Under the pieces are notes generated by a model. The model was not told where the DNA came from. It saw nothing but the letters and a program-made list of their open reading frames with translations, and ran no database searches. Positions 1 through 7,225 of a stretch of DNA of 64,000 nucleotides are shown piece after piece. Origin of the DNA: Glutamicibacter halophytocola. Lineage in GTDB: Bacteria; Actinomycetota; Actinomycetes; Actinomycetales; Micrococcaceae. The stretch is from positions 1,798,001 to 1,862,000 of the forward strand of contig NZ_CP012750.1 of NCBI RefSeq assembly GCF_001302565.1. The letters run 5' to 3'. The translations under genes were made by a program, and so were the position numbers. Each line of letters opens with the position of its first letter. Positions within the stretch are counted from its first letter, which is position 1.

Positions 1-542
1 GCGAACCACACATGCGGCCTGACTTGATAATCCGATCCGAACGCGCCGAGTGTTTCGATGTAGGCGCTGGACTCGTCAAGAATCAGAAACCCGAGATCAA
101 AGCCGGGACGCGTCTCCCGGTAGTCGGTGACTTTCCTAGCGTGATCACCGATGACCTTTGCAAACTGTGTGAGGTATGCCGGGTAGTTGTGGTCTTTATC
201 GGTGGGAAGTTGCGTGTTTACGTTGGCTATGAGCGAGGCGTTCGCGAATATCTCAGCGAATCCGGCCTCACGTAACTCTCGCAGAACCGATCCTTCGCGG
301 GCACGAGTGGCATCTTTTCTACCCGGCCGTGGATGATCGTCTACCTGCATCGCCTCCAGTAGGAGCGAGTTTGGGAGATCCTCAAAATCGGGACGCTCGC
401 GGTGCGTGAGAGAGGTGCCGCGCAGCGACTTAAGCACCCGGTGTGCGAGATCGCTCTCAGCTGGGAAGAAGCAGATTTCGGGGTCCTCGAGCTGTTTCGC
501 GTGATCCACGATTTCTCGCTCATCTTTGAACGCAAGCGCCAT
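1..542 (-). CDS. Hypothetical protein, C-terminus cut by window edge
   Basis: An open minus-strand frame of at least 180 codons starts with ATG at 542 and runs off the window at position 1 without a stop. The start is supported by an AGGA ribosome-binding site about 8 nt upstream. The product starts MALAFKDEREIVDHAKQLED and is soluble, charged and mixed alpha/beta in appearance, with no signal peptide or membrane segment. I do not recognise the family. It lies downstream of, and on the same strand as, a resolvase relic. Its codons include rarer ones (CTA, TTA, AGA, ATA), which fits accessory rather than core DNA. Function unknown. Confidence 0.6.
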   Translation of the reverse strand, partial: MALAFKDEREIVDHAKQLEDPEICFFPAESDLAHRVLKSLRGTSLTHRERPDFEDLPNSLLLEAMQVDDHPRPGRKDATRAREGSVLRELREAGFAEIFANASLIANVNTQLPTDKDHNYPAYLTQFAKVIGDHARKVTDYRETRPGFDLGFLILDESSAYIETLGAFGSDYQVRPHVWF

Positions 543-839
543 ACCTGATTCCTTTCAGTCCTTATAACCGATGGCATCATACTGCTGAGTGCCTCCACCG
601 TCCCCGGGTTGAAGAATACGATGTCGGTGATCGCCTCGATTCAAAGCAGCCCGGAGGGCTTGCCTTCAGCTGAAGTGTACGGGCACTTGGAGCGTGTCGT
701 CTTTCGTGAATCGCCCGTCATGCACCTTGAGATTTTACAGTTCGTCGTGGCTCCTGCCGGCAATTCGTGAAGCTGAACGCGGTACTAGAATGTGAGCATC
801 TGCCTCGTTTTCCAGCGCTTCATGATCCGCTTGTACATC
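543..839. other. Gene-poor spacer in accessory patch
   Basis: About 300 bp between the partial minus-strand gene and the resolvase relic. A short plus-strand frame (ATG at 621, stop at 768-770, 49 codons) is open but has no recognisable family and no clear ribosome-binding site, so I do not call it a gene. No convincing hairpin or tRNA was seen. It is probably debris of an old mobile element. Confidence 0.4.
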
Positions 840-1406
840 TCAGGTTATGCTCTTGCGCAGTACCCCATGCACGCTGCCGACGGACACGCTGACTTCCTGG
901 GCGATCGCTCGCATCGCATCCCCGGCAGCATGTCGCAACCTGATCAAGCACTTCGTATCTTCGTCGATGGAGACCGGGCGTCCGTGCTTCTTTCCTCACT
1001 CGCGCGCTGCCGTGATACCAGCCCTGATTCGCTGGACCTGGATCTCGTGGCGAACTCGGGTGAGTTCACGGATGGAGCCGAGAGCGGGGGAGCGCCATGT
1101 GTGTTCTCCGGCGGCGATGCCGGTGAGGACCTTGACGGTGATTCCGCGGTCAATGATGTCGATGAGGACGGCGAGGCCATCATCGGCGTGCTGCGCGAGG
1201 GTGCGGGCACGGGTGACGACGAGCATGTCGTCGGTTCCGACCTTGGTCAGTGCGGTGAGGAGTTCGGGGCGATTCTGCACGAGTCGTCGGCAGGATGCCG
1301 GTTCCTCGACGATATCTGAGCAAATGGGAGTCAGCGCTTCTCGCTGTAATCGAACATCGTCGGGGTCATCGCCAATGCGGAGGAGACCGATACGAGCCAT
1401 TCTCAA
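840..1406 (-). pseudogene. Degenerate serine resolvase/invertase, interrupted by in-frame TGA
   Basis: The frame from 1406 encodes a protein with the layout of a small serine recombinase: RIGLLRIGDD at the N terminus aligns with the usual RIGYARVSTDDQ block, followed by LQREAL, DIVEEPAS, NRPELLTAL and a long helix-like tract. The catalytic serine of the R-V-S motif is replaced (R-I-G). A TGA at 996-998 ends the catalytic part after 136 residues. Translation in the same frame beyond it gives GKKHGRPVSIDED and then a Hin-type helix-turn-helix (MRAIAQEVSVSVGSVHGVLR) to a stop at 840-842. The total of about 187 codons matches an intact resolvase. Loss of the nucleophile plus a nonsense codon indicates a dead gene, although a domesticated DNA-binding fragment is possible. 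Confidence 0.72.
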
Positions 1407-1550
1407 TCGCGCCCCTGGCGGTAGCCAGGTGCTGGTGGAAGAGCGATGTGTGGCATGGGTTTATTGAACACCATATAGGCCGCGGTGGCCACTGATTTGG
1501 AACCATAATGCGGCGTGACTTGTGGAAACATCTAGTGCTCGTGATAATGA

Positions 1551-2033
1551 CCCGAAGATGATGGTCTCACTCAATGGGTGGGAATTCTCGCGGAAGGGTT
1601 TATGACCGTCGCCAACTTGGGTGCCATCATCCGGTCGGCCTCGGGGCTCGGGATTGATGCAGTATTGCTGACGCCTAAGTGCGTTGATCCCTGGTATCGC
1701 CGCAGTGCACGGGTCTCCATGGGGACCGTTTTTGATCTTCCGTGGGTACGCCTGGAAAACTGGCCGGATGACATGGTCAAGCTCAAGAAGCACGGCTATG
1801 ACCTGCTGGCCATGGAATTGACTGACGACGCGATTGCGCTCAACGACATCCAGATTGCCCCAGGCCAGAAAATAGCAATGATCCTGGGCAATGAAGGCAG
1901 GGGAGTAACGCAAGAAGCGCTGGCTGCCGTGGACCATACGGTCATCATTCCGATGCATCGGGAAGTGGATTCGCTCAACGTCGGCGCGGCCAGTGCCATT
2001 GCCTTCTGGCATCTGTGTTCTGCCCCACGCTGA
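1551..2033 (+). pseudogene. SpoU/TrmH-type RNA 2'-O-methyltransferase, 5'-truncated
   Basis: The frame is open from 1551 (preceded by TGA at 1548-1550) and from about 1578 encodes the SpoU catalytic fold: VANLGAIIRSASGLGIDAVLL (motif 1, Asn-Gly-Arg type), MILGNEGRGV (motif 2) and DSLNVGAASAIAFW (motif 3), ending at 2033. Intact relatives of this type are about 260-280 residues with an N-terminal RNA-binding domain. Here only the last 150 or so residues remain and the homology starts abruptly where the accessory patch ends. A GTG at 1578 could start a short product, but no good ribosome-binding site precedes it. The family transfers methyl from SAM to the ribose 2'-OH of rRNA or tRNA. The SAM-binding knot region survives, so residual activity cannot be excluded, but a truncated remnant is the simplest reading. 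Confidence 0.7.
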
Positions 2034-2088
2034 GGCGGTTCTCCTTGGCCGTAAATGTGCGATAGGATGTAATGTCTGTGTGTTGCAG

Positions 2089-2102
2089 GTTCATTAATGA
2101 AC
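2089..2102. promoter_or_regulatory. 14-bp perfect palindrome upstream of rpmE2
   Basis: GTTCATTAATGAAC is a perfect palindrome 78 bp upstream of the rpmE2 start. A possible -35/-10 pair (TTGCAG at 2083-2088, TACTGC at 2107-2112) would put it inside the promoter spacer. Zinc-free L31 genes are often Zur-regulated, but the sequence is not a clear actinobacterial Zur box, so the regulator is unknown. Confidence 0.35.
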
Positions 2103-2179
2103 GTTGTACTGCATGGCGAATTTCCGAGCAATTAGCTGCTGGCAAAATCCAGTGGCCATAAACAAAAAGGTGTATAGCT

Positions 2180-2437
2180 ATGAAGGCTGATATCCATCCA
2201 CAGTACGGCCCAGTTGTCTTCAACGACCTGGCATCCGGCGAAAAGATCCTGACCCGTTCGACCGCAACCTCGAACAAGACCATCGAGTGGGAAGACGGCA
2301 ACACTTACCCAGTGATTGACGTTGAAATCTCGGCTGCTTCGCACCCGTTCTACACCGGTAAGCAGCGCATCATGGACACCGCTGGTCGTGTCGAGCGCTT
2401 CAACGCCCGCTTCAAGGGCTTCGGCGGCAAGAAGTAG
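2180..2437 (+). CDS. rpmE2: 50S ribosomal protein L31, type B (zinc-free paralogue)
   Basis: An 85-residue protein of the L31 type B family: [10 protein letters not shown] at the N terminus, [10 protein letters not shown] in the middle and the basic FKGFGGKK tail. It lacks the CxxC zinc ligands of classic L31, so this is the C-minus paralogue that replaces the zinc form on the large subunit, typically when zinc is scarce. The length is normal. It is a single gene followed by a strong hairpin terminator. A palindrome in the upstream region may be its operator. Confidence 0.93.
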   Translation: MKADIHPQYGPVVFNDLASGEKILTRSTATSNKTIEWEDGNTYPVIDVEISAASHPFYTGKQRIMDTAGRVERFNARFKGFGGKK

Positions 2438-2461
2438 TACTTCGCCCCTCGCAAGCTTTAC

Positions 2462-2496
2462 GCGGCGCGCTTCCAGTTTCTCTGGAAGCGCGCCGC
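2462..2496 (+). terminator. Terminator of rpmE2
   Basis: A 15-bp perfect GC-rich stem (2462-2476 with 2482-2496) with a 5-nt loop, 25 bp after the rpmE2 stop. The downstream tract is only mildly T-rich. Confidence 0.8.
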
Positions 2497-2571
2497 TGCT
2501 GCTTTAACGGAACTGTACCGGCAGCCGTGGAACGAGTTCGAGGCGCAGGTGCCCGGGGATAGAATGAGAAC

Positions 2572-3627
2572 ATGATGCATCATGGTGAATACAAGGTAGT
2601 CGGTGGCAAATTAGTCGTAGTTGATCTTGAAACAAGCAACGGGACAATCACTGATGTATCACTCAACGGAGACTTCTTCCTGGAGCCGGACGAGGCACTG
2701 GAAGATCTCAACGAGGCGGTGCGGGGATTGCCTACTGACGCCAGCCATGGCACCATCCGCGATGCCGTAGCCAACAACCTGCGCGAAGACGCAGTGATGT
2801 TCGGATTCGATGCGGACGCTGTCGCCCGCGTGGTGCGGCGCGCTCTCGGGCATGCAACTAAGTGGGAAGACCACGAGTGGGAAATACTCGGACCGGAAAT
2901 CATCCCCATCACTGAACAAGTGGCGCTGGATGAGGTTTTGACCCGCCAGATCGCCAAGGGCGTTCGCAAGCCGGCCATTCGCTTCTGGGACTGGAACGAA
3001 GGCGCGGTTGTCATCGGTTCCTTCCAGTCGCTCAAGAACGAAGTCGATATGGAACAAGCCGACAAGTACGGCATTCAAGTGGTTCGCCGCATTTCCGGCG
3101 GCGGTGCCATGTTCATGGAAGCAGGCAACTGCATCACCTATTCCCTGTATGCGCCTGAATCGCTGGTCGATGGCATGAGTTTTGCCGATTCCTACCCGTT
3201 CTTGGATGCTTGGGTCATGGAGGCGCTGCAGAACATCGGTCTCAAGGCGCACTACAAGCCATTGAACGACATTGCCACAGAAGCAGGGAAAATTGGCGGC
3301 GCGGCGCAAAAGCGGTTCGCCAATGGCGCCATGCTTCATCACGTCACCATGAGCTATGACATTGACGCCCAGAAGATGACTCAGGTCTTGCGCATCGGCC
3401 GGGAGAAAATTTCAGACAAGGGAATCACCTCGGCGGTGAAGCGGGTGGATCCGTTGAAGTCGCAGACCGATCTGGAGCGCATGGAAATCATTCAGGTCAT
3501 GATGGACACCTTCGCGCAGCGTACCGGTGCCAAGCAAGCACAACTTGATGATGCTACCCGTCAGGCGGCTCAAGAGCTCGCTGAAACCAAATTTGCCACC
3601 GAGCAGTGGACCGCTCGCGTTCCCTAG
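2572..3627 (+). CDS. lplA: Lipoate-protein ligase A family protein with N-terminal accessory domain
   Basis: A 351-residue protein. The first ~90 residues (GEYKVVGGKLVVVDLE, SLNGDFFLEPDEAL) match the small LplA accessory domain usually found at the C terminus. The catalytic biotin/lipoyl-ligase fold follows, with RRISGGGAMFMEAGNCITYS and the lysine-containing KIGGAAQKRFANGAMLHH block. The family activates lipoate with ATP and attaches it to lysines of E2 subunits and GcvH. The domain order is therefore permuted compared with E. coli LplA, an arrangement I associate with actinobacterial and archaeal homologues. ATG occurs twice at the start (2572 and 2575). The gene stands alone between two terminators. 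Octanoate transfer rather than lipoate scavenging is possible. Confidence 0.85.
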   Translation: MMHHGEYKVVGGKLVVVDLETSNGTITDVSLNGDFFLEPDEALEDLNEAVRGLPTDASHGTIRDAVANNLREDAVMFGFDADAVARVVRRALGHATKWEDHEWEILGPEIIPITEQVALDEVLTRQIAKGVRKPAIRFWDWNEGAVVIGSFQSLKNEVDMEQADKYGIQVVRRISGGGAMFMEAGNCITYSLYAPESLVDGMSFADSYPFLDAWVMEALQNIGLKAHYKPLNDIATEAGKIGGAAQKRFANGAMLHHVTMSYDIDAQKMTQVLRIGREKISDKGITSAVKRVDPLKSQTDLERMEIIQVMMDTFAQRTGAKQAQLDDATRQAAQELAETKFATEQWTARVP

Positions 3628-3646
3628 GCACGTCAAGGGGAATAGG

Positions 3647-3691
3647 CCAGCGGGCCTGCGCAGGGCTCGATGCATTGCGCAGGCCCGCTGG
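3647..3691. terminator. Bidirectional terminator between lplA and pepN
   Basis: A 16-bp perfect inverted repeat (3647-3662 with 3676-3691, arm CCAGCGGGCCTGCGCA) lies between the two convergent stop codons, with T-rich flank on the plus side. Confidence 0.85.
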
Positions 3692-3705
3692 TTTCTGAGC
3701 GGCAG

Positions 3706-6354
3706 CTAGCGGCTGGTTCGGCTGAAAGCTTGCGCGTTCAGCGAGCGTTCCAGTTCCGCGCGTTCTTCCAGAAGGATGCGCTTCAATGCACTCGGTGCCT
3801 GCGCATTTTCCTCTAGCCAGGCAGTTGCTGCCGACAAGGCCTGGTTCTGTTCGACCGAGCCATCCAAGTCTTGATGAGCCGGGTAGAGTCCTTCGATTAC
3901 TCGCGTCGAGAACTCCATGCTCATGGATTCGAAGACTGGGAGGATAGCGGCCCAGAAGCGCTCTTCGAAAGGCGCAAGCAGGGCCGCTGAACCCATGGAA
4001 AAGCCCAAGGCCGTTGCGGAAAGTGCATCGTTGGACAACTGGCCCTTTTCATCGCGAGCCATCAAGACGGTGTCGAAGGCGTTCATCTTCGCCTCGGGAT
4101 CGGGGCGGGCAGCCAATGCAGTTCTCACCGCATTGAGCGCAACGCTCGTCGGGTTCTGCTTGGCGGCTTCGTGCATTGCGGCTTCAGCGGTTGCGTCGAG
4201 TTTGCCAGCAGCGGCGAGTGCAATGTAGGAATTCCAAAGCAACTGCTCATCGACCGTGACCTGGTAGGCGTTAGGCTGCTCGCCGAGGAACGCGTCAATG
4301 ACTTCACCGGCAACACCGGCTCGTGCCAAACGGGTCAAGGTTCGAGCAGTCGTGGTTTGCTGATCACTGCCCGGCTCGAACTTGCTGAGCCAGCCCGTGA
4401 GGATCCCAGCAGCGCGAGTGCGTAATTCTGCCCGCAGCTCCGGTGCGGCGTATTTGGAAATCGAGCTCACCAGCTGATCCGTGAGAACTCCAAAAACTCC
4501 AGCGTCGGTTACGGTGTGGGCGTGAGCCAGCACCGCATCGACATAACTTTGCGCATCCAAGGTCGCTGAACGAACGGCATCCCACAGCGAAGCCCAGCAG
4601 GTAGCGCGCGGCAAGGAATCAGCCAAACCTGACAGGTTTTCCAGCAGGGTAGCGCGTGAGGCCTCATCAAATTCAATCAAGGCATAAGTCTCATCACCGT
4701 CGTTAGGCAGGATGAGATCAGGGACGCTTCGGCCTACCAGGAAATCAAGTGCCACGGATTGGCCCACAAGTTCTACCGGCACGGTGTCGGTGCGCACCAG
4801 TTGCCCATCGCGAAGTTCATAGGCGCCCACGCTTAGGACATGGGGACGCACTATCGGCTGGCCGGTCACCGGATCCGAGCCGAACTGATTGAGTTGAGCG
4901 TGGGTAATGACGCCTTGGCTATCGGTCTTGAGGTCAACCTTCAGCTTGGGGACACCGCTGGTTTTCAACCATGCATCGGCCCATTGGCGCATATCCCGGC
5001 CGCTGGCAGTTTCCAAAGCCTGCAAGAAGTCTTCCAGCGAGGTATTCGAGTAGGCGTGCTTGCGGAAGTAGGAGCGCGCCGCGTCGCGGAACGCGTCTGC
5101 TCCCACAAAGGCCGCGAGCTGCTTGAGCACGCTAGCGCCCTTGGCGTAGGTGATGCCATCGAAGTTCTGGTCCGCCGCCAGCAGGTCGGGGATATCGGCA
5201 ACAATGGGGTGCGTGGTGGGCATCTGGTCGGCGACGTAGGCCCAGGCCTTGCGCCGGGCTGCGAAGGTCGTCCACGCGGTGGTGAAGTCGGTGGCCTCGT
5301 CGTTGGCCAGGGTGCCGATGTAGTCGGCGAAGGACTCCTTGAGCCACAAGTCGTCCCACCATTTCATGGTGACCAGGTCGCCGAACCACATATGCGCCAT
5401 TTCGTGCATGATGGTGTTGCTGCGCTGCTCGTACTGGCCCTCGGTGGCGTGCGAGGTAAACACGTAGCGTTCGGTGAAGGTCACCAATCCCGGATTTTCC
5501 ATGGCGCCGAGATTGTATTCGGGAACGAAGGCCGAATCGTATTTGCCCCATGGATAGGGGTAGTCGAAAAGCTCGTGGAAATAGCTCAGCCCGCGGCTGG
5601 TCAGCTCCAAAACCTCCCGGCCGTCAAAGTGCTCGGCCAGCGAGGCGCGACAGGTCGCCGCCAATTCAATAACAAGCTCTTCACCGTCTGGCAGTTCCTG
5701 GACATGCTCGCCACGCTCCACATGGTACGGGCCGGCAAGGACCGCGGTGATGTAGCTGGAGATTGGCGGGGTGGGGGAGCAGGCGACGGTTTTGGTGCCG
5801 TCATCGTGGAAGACTTCGTCCACGATCGGCTGGTTGCTGGCCAGGTGCCAGCCTGCGGGGCCAGTGAGGGTGAAGCGGAAGCTGGTTTTCAAGTCCGGCT
5901 GTTCAAAGCAGGCGAAAACACGGCGGGCCTCGGATGGCTCGAATTGCGTATAAAGATAGGTCTCGCCGTCTTGCGGATCAACGAAGCGGTGCAGGCCTTC
6001 GCCGGAGCGCGAGTAGAGCGCTCGACCGGTGACTTTGACGGTGTTTGGCACGTCCGTGCGCAGGTTATCGAGATAGATGCGTGAGTCCAGGACGGCCGTC
6101 GACAGGTCAATGGCGGTGCCGTTGACCAGAACTTCCTCCACGGATTCGTGGATGAAGTCGATGAAGGTGTCCGGGCGCAAGGATGAAAAGTTTAGCGTCG
6201 TCGTCGAGGCATAGCTGTCGGCCGACGGCTCGGGCGCGTTGCCCAGGTCCAGTTGCACTTCCGCGAAGTGCCAGATGATGTTTTCAGCGCGCCAAGCCGC
6301 TTCATCGCGTCTCAGGTTTTCATTTGGTGCATAGCGTTCTAGAGTGTCCACCAT
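3706..6354 (-). CDS. pepN: Aminopeptidase N, M1 family zinc metallopeptidase
   Basis: An 882-residue cytosolic M1 aminopeptidase. The substrate-binding GAMEN motif is at residues 283-287 and the zinc site HEMAH at 317-321, with the third ligand glutamate 340 in KESFAD, giving the HExxH-x18-E spacing. The C-terminal half is the helical ERAP1-like domain of actinobacterial PepN. Length is typical for this subgroup (about 850-890). It removes N-terminal amino acids from peptides and finishes intracellular peptide breakdown. That would matter if, as it appears, the Pup system here lacks its own protease core. The ATG start at 6354 gives the family's usual N terminus. No odd residues noted. Confidence 0.95.
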   Translation of the reverse strand: MVDTLERYAPNENLRRDEAAWRAENIIWHFAEVQLDLGNAPEPSADSYASTTTLNFSSLRPDTFIDFIHESVEEVLVNGTAIDLSTAVLDSRIYLDNLRTDVPNTVKVTGRALYSRSGEGLHRFVDPQDGETYLYTQFEPSEARRVFACFEQPDLKTSFRFTLTGPAGWHLASNQPIVDEVFHDDGTKTVACSPTPPISSYITAVLAGPYHVERGEHVQELPDGEELVIELAATCRASLAEHFDGREVLELTSRGLSYFHELFDYPYPWGKYDSAFVPEYNLGAMENPGLVTFTERYVFTSHATEGQYEQRSNTIMHEMAHMWFGDLVTMKWWDDLWLKESFADYIGTLANDEATDFTTAWTTFAARRKAWAYVADQMPTTHPIVADIPDLLAADQNFDGITYAKGASVLKQLAAFVGADAFRDAARSYFRKHAYSNTSLEDFLQALETASGRDMRQWADAWLKTSGVPKLKVDLKTDSQGVITHAQLNQFGSDPVTGQPIVRPHVLSVGAYELRDGQLVRTDTVPVELVGQSVALDFLVGRSVPDLILPNDGDETYALIEFDEASRATLLENLSGLADSLPRATCWASLWDAVRSATLDAQSYVDAVLAHAHTVTDAGVFGVLTDQLVSSISKYAAPELRAELRTRAAGILTGWLSKFEPGSDQQTTTARTLTRLARAGVAGEVIDAFLGEQPNAYQVTVDEQLLWNSYIALAAAGKLDATAEAAMHEAAKQNPTSVALNAVRTALAARPDPEAKMNAFDTVLMARDEKGQLSNDALSATALGFSMGSAALLAPFEERFWAAILPVFESMSMEFSTRVIEGLYPAHQDLDGSVEQNQALSAATAWLEENAQAPSALKRILLEERAELERSLNAQAFSRTSR

Positions 6355-6661
6355 TCCAGCTTAGCTGTGAAATAAATGTTTGAGACCTTGGGTGGCCATT
6401 TAATTCCTGTTCTCCTGGCGCTCCCCGCGGCGAGCCTGCGCGGTTCTTGCCGGCGGAGGCCAGAATGGCCGCGCATCCGCTGTTCTCCATGCTGGCCAGG
6501 TATGCTACCGAGCGCAGAAGGCAGGTGGGCTGAATCCGCCGATCCTCCCGTCGCCCCTTGAGGGGCTGGCGGGCATTGGCGCTAAGGCGTTTTTCCTTGG
6601 CGGGGCATTCTGACCTAGGGTTAAAGCGACACCCCGCACTCTTGAGCATCGGAGAAAGCCA
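6355..6661. promoter_or_regulatory. Divergent promoter region between pepN and an unknown gene
   Basis: A 307-bp spacer without a gene. A TANNNT-type -10 (TAGGGT, 6616-6621) sits about 40 bp before the 6662 start. The same CTAGGGT string precedes the genes at 25630 and 40189, which suggests a shared promoter type. A short GCCCCTTGAGGGGC hairpin occurs near 6554-6567. The -35 elements are not convincing. Confidence 0.35.
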
Positions 6662-7225
6662 ATGGACACCTTTATCAAGGGCCCTTCCAAGCGCGACGTC
6701 GCCGGCATGAAGGCAGCCTTCGGCGCCATTGGGGAAACCGAGGTGATTTCGGTCCTGTACAAAACCGAGCGCTTTGGAAACTTCCTGGTTACCGGAGCAG
6801 CGCACACCACCGTCCTGGACGACGTGATGGTGGGAGGGCTGAACGCCGCCGCTGCTAAAAAGAAGGCCAAAGCCAGCGACGGCTCCGAGGTGATGCAACG
6901 GCAACCGGATAAAGATGTACGAGCATTCCCGGCGCAGTTCGATGGGGAATTCTCGCCCCAGGACATCGAAGTTGCGCAGCTCTCCCATGGCGATCTGGTG
7001 GTTGCTTCCTTTAGCCAGGAACCGTACGGGGACTTCGTGATCACAGGGGTCGTCACAGAAGCAGAAAACGATCGCTCGTACCTCATGGTTGGCCCGTGGA
7101 TCTTGCAGACCGCACAGGGCAATGCCCCGCGCCTGTTGAGCATTCAGCTGGTTGCCGGCAATGGAACCCACGTCGCGCCCGTGCCTACTCGCCGCGGCTT
7201 GGTGGAAGTGGACGGATTGGCCTAG
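6662..7225 (+). CDS. Conserved hypothetical protein with internal duplication
   Basis: A 187-residue soluble protein with a good ribosome-binding site (GGAG, 7 nt spacing). I do not recognise a named family. Two segments resemble each other: VISVLYKTERFGNFLVTGAA near residue 30 and LVVASFSQEPYGDFVITGVV near residue 116, suggesting two copies of a small beta-barrel-like unit joined by a lysine/alanine-rich linker. There are no cysteines, signal peptide or membrane segments. It converges on the MocR gene, and the two stop codons overlap at CTAG (7222-7225). Function unknown. A nucleic-acid or small-ligand binding barrel is only a guess. Confidence 0.7.
   Translation: MDTFIKGPSKRDVAGMKAAFGAIGETEVISVLYKTERFGNFLVTGAAHTTVLDDVMVGGLNAAAAKKKAKASDGSEVMQRQPDKDVRAFPAQFDGEFSPQDIEVAQLSHGDLVVASFSQEPYGDFVITGVVTEAENDRSYLMVGPWILQTAQGNAPRLLSIQLVAGNGTHVAPVPTRRGLVEVDGLA

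Noticed and set aside
621..770. A 49-codon plus-strand frame in the accessory patch
   Set aside because: No family match by eye, weak start context and surrounding decay; more likely chance or debris.
996..998. The TGA in the resolvase as a selenocysteine or programmed read-through codon
   Set aside because: No SECIS-like hairpin was seen, no reason exists for selenocysteine in a resolvase linker, and the catalytic Ser is already lost.
4840..6084. A 414-codon plus-strand frame opposite pepN
   Set aside because: It is antisense to a gene with all M1 peptidase motifs, has no recognisable domain, and reflects the GC-rich codon pattern of pepN.
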